This document shows, in pieces, positions 7,641 to 12,758 of a stretch of 12,758 bases of DNA. Numbering within the stretch: the stretch's first letter is position 1; the number at the start of each line of letters is the position of its first letter. Location: NCBI GenBank assembly GCA_945878515.1, contig CAMCTL010000099.1, forward strand, positions 1 to 12,758, read 5' to 3'. The translations under genes and the position numbers were made by a program. Below the pieces are notes generated by a model. It was not told where the DNA came from. It was given only the letters and a program-made list of their open reading frames with translations, and made no database searches. Source of the stretch: Flavobacterium psychrophilum (GTDB taxonomy: Bacteria; Bacteroidota; Bacteroidia; Flavobacteriales; Flavobacteriaceae).

Positions 7641-7820
7641 ATATATTACCCTATAATTACTGCAACGGATGAGGACAATTGGCTTAATAGAAAGTTCGAT
7701 TTGTATTTGGGATGATTCGGCAAATCCGAAAACAGAGCTTAATATTGTTACAAACCCGCTGTAGTGCTGGAAATTTTTGCGAAATTCTCCGAAATCACGA
7801 AAATAGATATAAAAAAATAA
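7641..7820. other. Spacer inside the TIR cluster, GC-richer than its neighbours
   Basis: No gene is seen in this 180-bp spacer. It contains a small stem, TTCGG-5-CCGAA at 7716-7730, without a T-run. Its composition is visibly less AT-rich than the flanking genes, suggesting remnant or inserted DNA. A minus-strand reading frame across it overlaps the ends of both neighbours and is not credible. Confidence 0.4.
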
Positions 7821-8144
7821 ATGACTGAAACAAAAAGTGTATTTAACTTTCAAGAGATATTTGAAGAGCATCCTGTTAAGGCTTGTATGGGATGTTTTTT
7901 TGCGGGTATTGCCACTAGTTATTGGTTTCTAACTTTTTTATACGAAGACAAATATCAAAATATAAAAGACCGTTACGAAGATAAAATAGAACTTTTAAAC
8001 AAAGCTCATCAGCAAGATTTAGAAATAAAAGAAATAACACTTTCTAAACAAGAGGGAACAAAATACTATCTAAATATAGACCCAAAAACAAAATTAGGTA
8101 ATGATTTAAGCAAATTGATTAACAAGTACGAAAATGAAAAATAA
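7821..8144 (+). CDS. Small single-helix membrane protein of unknown function
   Basis: This 107-residue protein has one hydrophobic segment at about 19-41 (VKACMGCFFAGIATSYWFLTF). A charged, helix-prone tail follows at 42-80 (EDKYQNIKDRYEDKIELLNKAHQQ), likely a coiled coil. There is no signal-peptide cleavage site. No family is recognised. Its last 11 bases overlap the start of the next gene, so the two are probably translationally coupled. Plausibly a membrane partner of the next protein, as both are one-helix proteins with coiled coils. Confidence 0.6.
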   Translation: MTETKSVFNFQEIFEEHPVKACMGCFFAGIATSYWFLTFLYEDKYQNIKDRYEDKIELLNKAHQQDLEIKEITLSKQEGTKYYLNIDPKTKLGNDLSKLINKYENEK

Positions 8145-8835
8145 CCAAAAAAATCTTTTTATACTTATTCTTGTCTTTGCTTTTAGCATTGTTTCAACAA
8201 TCGCCTTATACTTTTATTTTCAATGTAAAGAATTTTCGAGTGAAATATACTTTAGTAAAAAAGAAAATGATAGTATTCAAAAAAGAATATTATTTAAAAA
8301 TTCAGAATTAATAGATTTAATTAGAAAATCACAAATTGAAATTGATTCACTTAAAGGTAATGGTTCACAAACTATCGATGGTATAATACACTATGGAAAA
8401 CCAATTACTTTAGAAAAATTAATTGAAATCACTAATAGTTACGAAAATGAAAATATTTCCATAAAAAGTAAAATTACTGGAGATAGCTTAAAAATCGAAA
8501 GACTAAATAAAATATTAAACCAATTGGAAAAAGACAAAGTTATAAGCCGAGAAAAAAAAGGTTCAATTTCTTATCGAAAAATTTCTAAATTGGATAGCCT
8601 ATATGATTCTTCAATTGAGGAAATAAAGCAAATAAAAACGGAATTAAAAGCAAAAAATACTCTTTTAGGCTTGATAAAGAAAAATTATGAAATTGACACA
8701 AATATTGAGTATAAAAAAGATTCATATACTGTTTCCTTGTTAAATACAAAAAAACTAGATTCAGCTCTATGGATTTTTCCTTACTATAAATATAAAATCA
8801 AAACTAATAAAAAAGGGGAAACAGTAATAAAATAA
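8134..8835 (+). CDS. Single-helix membrane protein with long coiled coil, unknown function
   Basis: This 233-residue protein begins with a hydrophobic helix at about 8-30 (LFILILVFAFSIVSTIALYF). Long Lys/Glu/Ile-rich helical stretches follow at 42-75 and 95-190, typical of coiled coils. A short C-terminal block (residues 196-233) contains YTVSLLNTKKLDSALWIFPY. No catalytic motif is visible and no family is recognised. The start overlaps the preceding gene by 11 bp. Very AT-rich codon use matches the TIR gene and differs from the housekeeping genes to the left. It may be a membrane-tethered scaffold or sensor in the cluster. Confidence 0.6.
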   Translation: MKNNQKNLFILILVFAFSIVSTIALYFYFQCKEFSSEIYFSKKENDSIQKRILFKNSELIDLIRKSQIEIDSLKGNGSQTIDGIIHYGKPITLEKLIEITNSYENENISIKSKITGDSLKIERLNKILNQLEKDKVISREKKGSISYRKISKLDSLYDSSIEEIKQIKTELKAKNTLLGLIKKNYEIDTNIEYKKDSYTVSLLNTKKLDSALWIFPYYKYKIKTNKKGETVIK

Positions 8836-8900
8836 GAATCTCCTCCGAGCACGAACGTATCGATGGCGGGCACAATTATAATTTTATAATTAATGCAAAA
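8836..8900. other. Short spacer with AT palindrome before the fourth cluster gene
   Basis: A locally GC-rich stretch (about 8843-8871) is followed by AATTATAA (8874-8881) and TTATAATT (8884-8891), an 8-bp inverted repeat 10 bp before the ATG. It could be an operator or just AT-rich leader. No T-run suggests a terminator. Confidence 0.4.
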
Positions 8901-9587
8901 ATGAAAGAATTATCATTAGAAGAAATTGAAAAAGCGATGCAAAGCAATGTATGGCACTTTGGAAACGAAATTCTTTACAAAATGTGCAGAGAAAATTTTG
9001 AGCACATTAATGATGAACATATTTTAGCAAAAATTTTATTTATTGGTAGAATTTATGCTGCTGCTATTGAAAGGCGAAAAACAAAAAATAATGACATTAA
9101 TGATAATTTTTACATTGATGCCGTTGCTCCAGCATTCCGCAACTCTGAGATAGACAGATATTTGACTCAACTGAAAAGTTTTGAATTATTAGAAACTGAC
9201 AATCTAAAATTCGCTTTAGAAACTCATTATTATTTGACCAAAGTAATTAATGAAATTACAGAACTTAACAAACGTTCATTGGTTTCAAAATATTTGCATT
9301 TCCATTTGCCAGAATTGTTCTTTATATACGATACTCGAGCAGTACAAGCTTTAAGTAATTTCATTTCAAAAGTTCCAGTTGATTTAAAACCTCTTATCAA
9401 ATTAGAAAATGTTGATACTGAATACGCAAAATTCTTTTGTAAATGTTATGCATTGAAAATTGAAATAGAAACCCAATTCAATTTAAAATTTTCAAATCGA
9501 CATTTAGATAATTTACTAATTGAAAATGCTAATACTAAGAATTCTTCACTAAAAACATTAGCTTATAATAGTTTGCAGCATTCTTAG
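8901..9587 (+). CDS. Soluble protein of unnamed conserved type, fourth gene of TIR cluster
   Basis: This 228-residue, mostly helical protein has no membrane segment or signal peptide. Recognisable blocks are VWHFGNEILYKMC at 17-29, HILAKILFIGRIYAAAIERRK at 40-60 with a basic end, SLVSKYLHFHLPELFFIYDTRA at 126-147, and RHLDNLLI at 200-207. I have seen this arrangement in uncharacterised bacterial proteins but know no established function. The His-rich HFHLPELF/IYD block and the ERR helix are the parts most likely to be functional. It is 65 bp downstream of the coiled-coil gene and shares its AT-rich composition, so it may belong to the same module. A shared operon is not proven. Confidence 0.6.
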   Translation: MKELSLEEIEKAMQSNVWHFGNEILYKMCRENFEHINDEHILAKILFIGRIYAAAIERRKTKNNDINDNFYIDAVAPAFRNSEIDRYLTQLKSFELLETDNLKFALETHYYLTKVINEITELNKRSLVSKYLHFHLPELFFIYDTRAVQALSNFISKVPVDLKPLIKLENVDTEYAKFFCKCYALKIEIETQFNLKFSNRHLDNLLIENANTKNSSLKTLAYNSLQHS

Positions 9588-9654
9588 CTAGGCAACACAA
9601 GTGATACATTTTTGAAAACCAAATCCAATATGAATAATAATTTCCAAAAGCATC

Positions 9655-9733
9655 CCCACGCTGCCGAATCCTTTCGTGTGGCATTTCAAAACTAATACAT
9701 AATCCCAAACAACCAAACTGGAATTATAGTCCC
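9655..9733 (-). pseudogene. AAA ATPase C-terminal remnant 1 with 3' hairpin
   Basis: Read on the minus strand, 9733-9692 encodes GTIIPVWLFGIMY followed by TAG. This is the end of the Bacteroidota/archaeal ATP-binding protein family whose C-terminus normally reads like NKIPLWLFGFLY. Nothing of the rest of the gene remains; homology stops at 9733, where a hairpin repeat begins. The 3' flank down to 9655 is shared with remnant 2, so gene end and flank were copied or retained together. Confidence 0.6.
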
Positions 9734-9734
9734 C

Positions 9735-9762
9735 CAGCTGCCGCACGAATCCTTTCGTGTGG
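9735..9762. repeat. Hairpin repeat CACGAATCCTTTCGTG
   Basis: A perfect 6-bp stem, CACGAA / TTCGTG, with a 4-base loop lies between CTGCCG and TGG. Related copies lie at 9657-9681 (decayed stem) and 9967-9992, in both cases just downstream of an ATPase remnant stop. Without T-runs these are not standard terminators; they are probably a REP-like hairpin. Confidence 0.6.
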
Positions 9763-9773
9763 TTGGTACAACC

Positions 9774-9863
9774 CGATCGCTCGGATATCCACAATCGCTA
9801 GCACAGAATTACTTCGTCAGTTCGCAAAAGCTCGGGTGCATGCTGTGCCCACAAACGAGAGCA
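9774..9863. repeat. 90-bp direct repeat, copy 1
   Basis: It begins CGATCGCTCGGATATCC and ends ACAAACGAGAGCA. It matches 12470-12559 at all but three positions without gaps. It contains GCACAG / CTGTGC arms (9801-9806 and 9843-9848). A second imperfect inverted repeat links 9807-9825 with 9904-9922 outside the unit. Confidence 0.8.
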
Positions 9864-9964
9864 GACATAACATACCGCTGCAACACAAAATGATGCGAAC
9901 GTAGCGACTGATGAAGTAAATTCGACTAACTCAATCATTTCGTTTGGTTGCCAATTTACTTAAT

Positions 9965-10053
9965 CCCACGCTGCACGAATCCTTTCGTGTGGCATTTCAA
10001 AACTAATACATAAAACCAAACAACCAAACTGGAATTATAGTCCCATACCCTAT
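9965..10053 (-). pseudogene. AAA ATPase C-terminal remnant 2 with 3' hairpin
   Basis: Minus-strand codons from 10053 to 10003 read IGYGTIIPVWLFGFMY followed by TAG, the end of the same ATPase family as remnants 1 and 3. Upstream of 10053 the similarity to remnant 3 is lost. The flank below the stop carries TTTTGAAATGCC and the hairpin CACGAAAGGATTCGTG, identical in layout to remnant 1. Differences from the other remnants fall mostly at third codon positions. Confidence 0.65.
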
Positions 10054-10146
10054 TTTCCACCGCTATCGCGAGCATCTCACTCATTAATACAAACAAAAAG
10101 CAAATAAATTTATAATTGGACTGGGCACGATTGGGGAGCAACTAAT

Positions 10147-10173
10147 GAGATTCCTCGTTCCTCGGAATGACAA
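10147..10173. repeat. Interspersed hairpin ending GGAATGAC
   Basis: GAGATTCC pairs with GGAAT around a loop containing TCGTTCCTC and is followed by GACAAAAAAA. This resembles the widespread intergenic hairpin seen in many bacteria with the form GATTGCTTCG..CGCAATGAC. It is related in form to the copy near 6014-6050. Confidence 0.5.
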
Positions 10174-10442
10174 AAAAAGGGCTTTTTTCCTTAACTTAAT
10201 GAACCATCCCCCGCTTTACGAAGTATAAATTTGTCGTAACTGTAAAATATAATTGTAATAGCGCTGCGCAGTTTCACGACTTCATAGCTATCGCAATAAA
10301 CAGCAAAAACAGCAAAAAAGTTGTAACGGCATATAATAACGGTACACTTCTCGAAAACCTGAACAAAGCTTGGGCTTGGCGGCAGAAATTTTACCCAATG
10401 GTAGCAAATTCACTAACTTAAAAAATTGAAAATAAATTTTTA

Positions 10443-10913
10443 TTATTTGTGTTTATCACTTTTGAGTCTTTCATCGATAGGCAAATTGATAAATTCAATA
10501 ACTTCTACTTTACCAAAATCTTTATATAGTGGATTCAGAATAATATTTGATTCTAATCCAACAATGGCCGAAGGAACTCGTAATGCAAATATATTTCTGT
10601 CTTTTGATAACTTCGTAAAGACCTCTGTGGTTTTCGATGAATAAGGATACTGGTTCCATCCTTCTGGAATTTCCTTTAATTCTTCTATACTAAAATCATC
10701 TGGAAATTCAATTTTTGCAACCACTATTTCTTTGGGTAAAAACGCTGTATTTTCAGAATGGACATAATACTCGAGCAAGGCTAAAGAAATATTTTCTGAA
10801 CAATAGACAGCACGTGTTCCAACTTCATTCCATCTCCCACCTACTTTTTCAGCGCCTATTCCCGAAAGTGTTGCATCTTTATATTTGCTATTGGCAATCC
10901 TGTAAACAATCAT
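10443..10913 (-). CDS. RES-domain toxin (NAD-degrading), type II toxin-antitoxin
   Basis: This 156-residue protein has a RES domain along its whole length: VYRIA at 3-7, LSGIGAEKVGGRWNEVG at 16-32 with Arg27, AVYCSENISLALLEYYVH at 35-52 with Tyr37 and Glu48, and RVPSAIVGLESNIILNP at 112-128 with Ser115. These fit the Arg-Tyr-Glu-Ser set of known RES toxins, which deplete cellular NAD by phosphorolysis and stop growth. The start codon overlaps the stop of the antitoxin gene by one base (TAATG), so the pair is translationally coupled in the standard antitoxin-first order. All key residues are present, so it is probably active. Confidence 0.92.
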   Translation of the reverse strand: MIVYRIANSKYKDATLSGIGAEKVGGRWNEVGTRAVYCSENISLALLEYYVHSENTAFLPKEIVVAKIEFPDDFSIEELKEIPEGWNQYPYSSKTTEVFTKLSKDRNIFALRVPSAIVGLESNIILNPLYKDFGKVEVIEFINLPIDERLKSDKHK

Positions 10914-11413
10914 TAACTGTAAACATTATACTGAATCCTGACAATTTCATTTTCTACCATTTCAAAACCAAAACTGCTATCCAATAATTCAAAAGGGATT
11001 TTGTTTCCAAGAGTCCTTGATGGAGTCATTAACCATTTTTTAAAATCTTCTTTAGAATCAAAAACTTCATACCCCAATCCAAATAATCGTGCCAATTCGT
11101 ATATCCTTTCAGACGTTTCCTTACTGTAAACCGTTTTCTTTTGCATACTACTAATAGAGGCTGGTAATATATGCTCAAATTCTTTTTCAGTAGATCCAGT
11201 GTAGTGCAATAATTGCTTCCAATCTGTTTTTTTTACACCTTCTCGAATTCTACCTATTAAATCCATTTTGTAGCCAGGTGCATCTTTACCATTCAAAACA
11301 ACCCAAGAGGGTGAAAATTTTGTCAGACAGGACTCTTTAGCAACTTTTCTTGATACTCTACCGATTGTACTTTTAGGTCTACCCAAATTTTTATCAGTTG
11401 TTTTCATACTCAT
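10913..11413 (-). CDS. Xre/MbcA/ParS-type antitoxin for the RES toxin
   Basis: This 166-residue protein has a basic N-terminal tail (GRPKSTIGRVSRKVAK), a helix-turn-helix region at about 60-105 (DWKQLLHYTGSTEKEFEHILPASISSM), and the C-terminal DUF2384 toxin-binding domain at 106-166, including ELARLFGLGYEVF, FKKWLMTP and GNKIPFELLDSSFGFEMVE. This is the usual RES antitoxin architecture. It neutralises the toxin by direct contact and, by family precedent, represses its own promoter. ATG at 11413 is chosen; a second ATG two codons later is possible. A perfect palindrome lies 24 bp upstream. Confidence 0.9.
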   Translation of the reverse strand: MSMKTTDKNLGRPKSTIGRVSRKVAKESCLTKFSPSWVVLNGKDAPGYKMDLIGRIREGVKKTDWKQLLHYTGSTEKEFEHILPASISSMQKKTVYSKETSERIYELARLFGLGYEVFDSKEDFKKWLMTPSRTLGNKIPFELLDSSFGFEMVENEIVRIQYNVYS

Positions 11414-11436
11414 AATTGCATAATTACATTTATACG

Positions 11437-11452
11437 ATTGTAAATTTACAAT
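11437..11452. promoter_or_regulatory. Palindromic operator candidate of the RES-Xre pair
   Basis: ATTGTAAATTTACAAT is a perfect 16-bp palindrome, 24 bp upstream of the antitoxin ATG. Xre-type antitoxins bind such dyads to autoregulate, so this is the likely operator. Binding is inferred. Confidence 0.6.
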
Positions 11453-11532
11453 AATATTTTAATATCTGACTATTTTTTCTGAAAATGTTTCAACTAGGCG
11501 AAGTCTTCCAACGTAGCTAGTCCGAAATGCGA

Positions 11533-11560
11533 CAAAAAAAAATGTACCGTCGAAACGGTA
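11533..11560 (-). terminator. Intrinsic terminator of the oxidoreductase gene (UUCG loop)
   Basis: On the minus strand TACCGT-TTCG-ACGGTA (11560-11545) is followed by CA and nine T residues (11542-11534). A 6-bp stem closed by a UUCG tetraloop plus T-run is a textbook terminator, about 95 bp after the stop at 11654. Confidence 0.85.
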
Positions 11561-11653
11561 TTTAGTAATGGGCACCTACAAAGACTTCGCAAAGCAACTT
11601 AAACAATACCATATATTTAAACCAAAAACCCAAGGTATTATCAGCACCCTTAC

Positions 11654-12370
11654 CTAATCACACCCATTGATATCACAACTATTGTCGGTGGCCGTGTTCA
11701 ATAGCTGTACTTTCGAGTCAAATTGTCCTTCTTGCCACACTTTTTCCAAAGTTTGTAAAAAAGCCGTTGTGGGTTGTGCACCGGAAATGGCGTATTTATT
11801 GTCGAAAACAAAAAAAGGAACACCCTGAACACCCAACGTATTGGCCTCTTGAATGTCTTGTTTTACTTCTTCGCTGTAGTTATTAGAATGCAAAACTTGC
11901 GCAACAGCATCAGCTTGGAGTCCCACAGCAATTCCCAATTCACTCAAAGTATTCAAACTATTCAGATCTTTGCCATCTGTTAGATAAGCTTTGAACAGCA
12001 ATTCTTTTAATTCGTTGGCGAGATTATTTTTTTTGGCTAAATGCAACAATCGGTGGGCGTTGTGGGAATTAGCCAAAACCGCTTTCTCAAAATGAAAATC
12101 CAGTCCGGCTAGTTTAGCATTTTGGGTCATATTGTCGACCATAGTTTGAGCCCAATCAGTATCTTTTCGGTATTTTTCGGCTAAGTGCTCAATTAAATTA
12201 TCATCAGCAGATGGAATGAAACTAGCATCCAACTCAAAGCTTTTCCATTCGATGGCAACAGCTTCTTTATGTTCGAATTGACCTAAAGCCTCTTCGATTC
12301 TTCTTTTTCCGATATAACAGAACGGGCACATAATGTCCGACCAAATCTGTATTTTTAACTTATTTTTCAT
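11654..12370 (-). CDS. DsbA-family thiol oxidoreductase, FrnE type
   Basis: This 238-residue protein has no signal peptide, so it is a cytoplasmic member of the DsbA/FrnE group. The thioredoxin-fold opening KIQIWSDIMCPFCYIGKRR at 6-24 holds the redox pair Cys15-Pro-Phe-Cys18. The helical insertion follows (LANSHNAHRLLHLAKK at 99-114), then GVQGVPFFVFDNKYAISGAQP at 180-200 with the cis-proline at Pro185. The C-terminus adds two more cysteines (SCDINGC), which resembles the extra pair known in some FrnE proteins. The family exchanges disulfides and helps in oxidative stress or metal resistance; the substrate is unknown. It stands alone with its own promoter motif and terminator. Confidence 0.9.
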   Translation of the reverse strand: MKNKLKIQIWSDIMCPFCYIGKRRIEEALGQFEHKEAVAIEWKSFELDASFIPSADDNLIEHLAEKYRKDTDWAQTMVDNMTQNAKLAGLDFHFEKAVLANSHNAHRLLHLAKKNNLANELKELLFKAYLTDGKDLNSLNTLSELGIAVGLQADAVAQVLHSNNYSEEVKQDIQEANTLGVQGVPFFVFDNKYAISGAQPTTAFLQTLEKVWQEGQFDSKVQLLNTATDNSCDINGCD

Positions 12371-12412
12371 CTTGGGATTCCTTTATTGGCATTGCCACTT
12401 AATTTTGTGCTG

Positions 12413-12420
12413 CAAAAGTA
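12413..12420 (-). promoter_or_regulatory. Putative promoter -7 element for the oxidoreductase gene
   Basis: The minus strand reads TACTTTTG, matching TAnnTTTG and identical to the element at 5258-5265. It lies about 43 bp before the ATG, at a plausible leader distance. No strong -33 TTG is visible. Confidence 0.5.
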
Positions 12421-12469
12421 ATCAAATTGGTTTTGGGCTGTTTTTATTTTAGTTTTTTATTGGGAAACT

Positions 12470-12559
12470 CGATCGCTCGGATATCCAAAATCGCTAGCGC
12501 AGAATTACTTCGTCAGTTCGCAAAAGCTCGGGTGCATTCTGTGCCCACAAACGAGAGCA
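12470..12559. repeat. 90-bp direct repeat, copy 2
   Basis: It matches 9774-9863 over 90 positions with three substitutions and no gaps. Its internal arms GCGCAGAAT and ATTCTGTGC pair with one G-T wobble. It ends 10 bp before the ATPase remnant stop, the same order (repeat, then ATPase tail) seen at copy 1. Confidence 0.8.
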
Positions 12560-12569
12560 ACAACCGAGA

Positions 12570-12758
12570 CTAATACATTAACCCAAACAGCCAAACTGGA
12601 ATTATAGTCCCATACCCTATTTCAATCATATCTTTGGCAACATAGGAATCGGGAATATCGATAATTTGTTTCCTGGTTTTGTTTTTGCCTCCTATCTCGA
12701 ACGAGTACTTTTTATTGAATTGTTAAATACAAACAACAATTTCAGGTGCTTTTTGTTG
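12570..12758 (-). pseudogene. AAA ATPase C-terminal remnant 3 (continues past window)
   Basis: The minus strand from 12722 to 12570 reads NKKYSFEIGGKNKTRKQI, then DIPDSYVAKDMIEIGYG, then TIIPVWLFGLMY and TAG. This is the recognisable C-terminal block of the ATP-binding proteins (AAA domain with a DUF4143-like nuclease-fold tail) that are multiplied in many Bacteroidota and archaeal genomes. An in-frame TAA at 12723-12725 interrupts it, and the 11 codons before that do not look like family sequence, so this copy is probably broken or frameshifted. The rest lies outside the window. Confidence 0.6.

Larger units (their letters stand above)
9588..10442. other. Repeat-rich gene-free region
   Basis: No intact gene is seen. 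The left two-thirds contains two broken ATPase C-terminal ends, three related hairpins and a 90-bp repeat, annotated separately. At 10147-10173 there is a hairpin-type repeat containing ATTCC-9-GGAAT followed by GACAAAAA. The right part (10180-10420) is non-coding, with two tandem AACAGCAAA units near 10300, and has the look of an old inserted element that I cannot name. Confidence 0.6.
11414..11653. other. Intergenic region between antitoxin and oxidoreductase genes
   Basis: No gene is seen. It holds the antitoxin operator, the oxidoreductase terminator, and a 10-bp inverted repeat GCGAAGTCTT (11498-11507) / AAGACTTCGC (11581-11590) that flanks the terminator at a distance. Confidence 0.6.

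Noticed and set aside
6654..9587. CBASS, Thoeris or STING system
   Set aside because: No cyclase, SLOG-domain ThsA, STING or Cap2/Cap3-like gene is seen in the window; only the TIR domain is shared.
9588..10141. Two minus-strand reading frames of about 60-70 codons as small genes
   Set aside because: They run through the repeat copies in the wrong frame; the correct frame gives the ATPase tail, so these are not genes.
10321..10420. Possible integron attC or tRNA-like site
   Set aside because: ACGG motifs occur as direct, not inverted, repeats and no cloverleaf can be drawn.
11528..11538. TGCGACAAAAA as a further copy of the 6186-6397 palindrome
   Set aside because: Only one arm is present and it overlaps the A/T-run of the terminator, so it is likely chance.

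Overview
The window reads like a chromosome segment from a member of the Bacteroidota, most likely a Flavobacterium-type organism. This is inferred from its low GC content, the near absence of Shine-Dalgarno sequences, several TAnnTTTG promoter -7 elements, and gene families typical of that group. Species cannot be assigned from the sequence alone.

Positions 1-5900 are ordinary housekeeping DNA. In order there is the 3' part of a NudK-like Nudix hydrolase, a MeaB/ArgK-type GTPase (chaperone of methylmalonyl-CoA mutase), a membrane-anchored dual-specificity-type phosphatase, then a minus-strand group (MATE exporter, prohibitin-like SPFH protein, small acidic protein), and finally a secreted outer-membrane beta-barrel-type protein that ends in a clear intrinsic terminator.

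Positions 5900-10440 look accessory. A gene-free stretch carries short interspersed repeats and three imperfect palindromes (6186-6397) whose arms vary in a compensating way. It is followed by a very AT-rich, same-strand four-gene group: a TIR-domain protein with two membrane helices, a small one-helix membrane protein, an overlapping one-helix coiled-coil membrane protein, and a soluble protein of an unnamed conserved type. This group is the best candidate for an undescribed system, possibly an anti-phage or stress module with a membrane-linked TIR effector. No nucleotide cyclase, STING, Argonaute or other known TIR partner is visible.

Downstream (9590-10440) is a graveyard of repeats. Read in the right frame, it contains two broken C-terminal ends of an AAA ATPase family, plus hairpin repeats. 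A third, longer ATPase end lies at the right edge of the window.

Positions 10440-12758 hold a complete RES-Xre toxin-antitoxin pair on the minus strand with a perfect 16-bp palindrome at its promoter, a FrnE-type DsbA-family oxidoreductase with a UUCG-loop terminator, a second copy of a 90-bp repeat, and the third ATPase remnant. The two 90-bp repeat copies are direct repeats with only three differences, and they bracket the toxin-antitoxin pair and the oxidoreductase gene.
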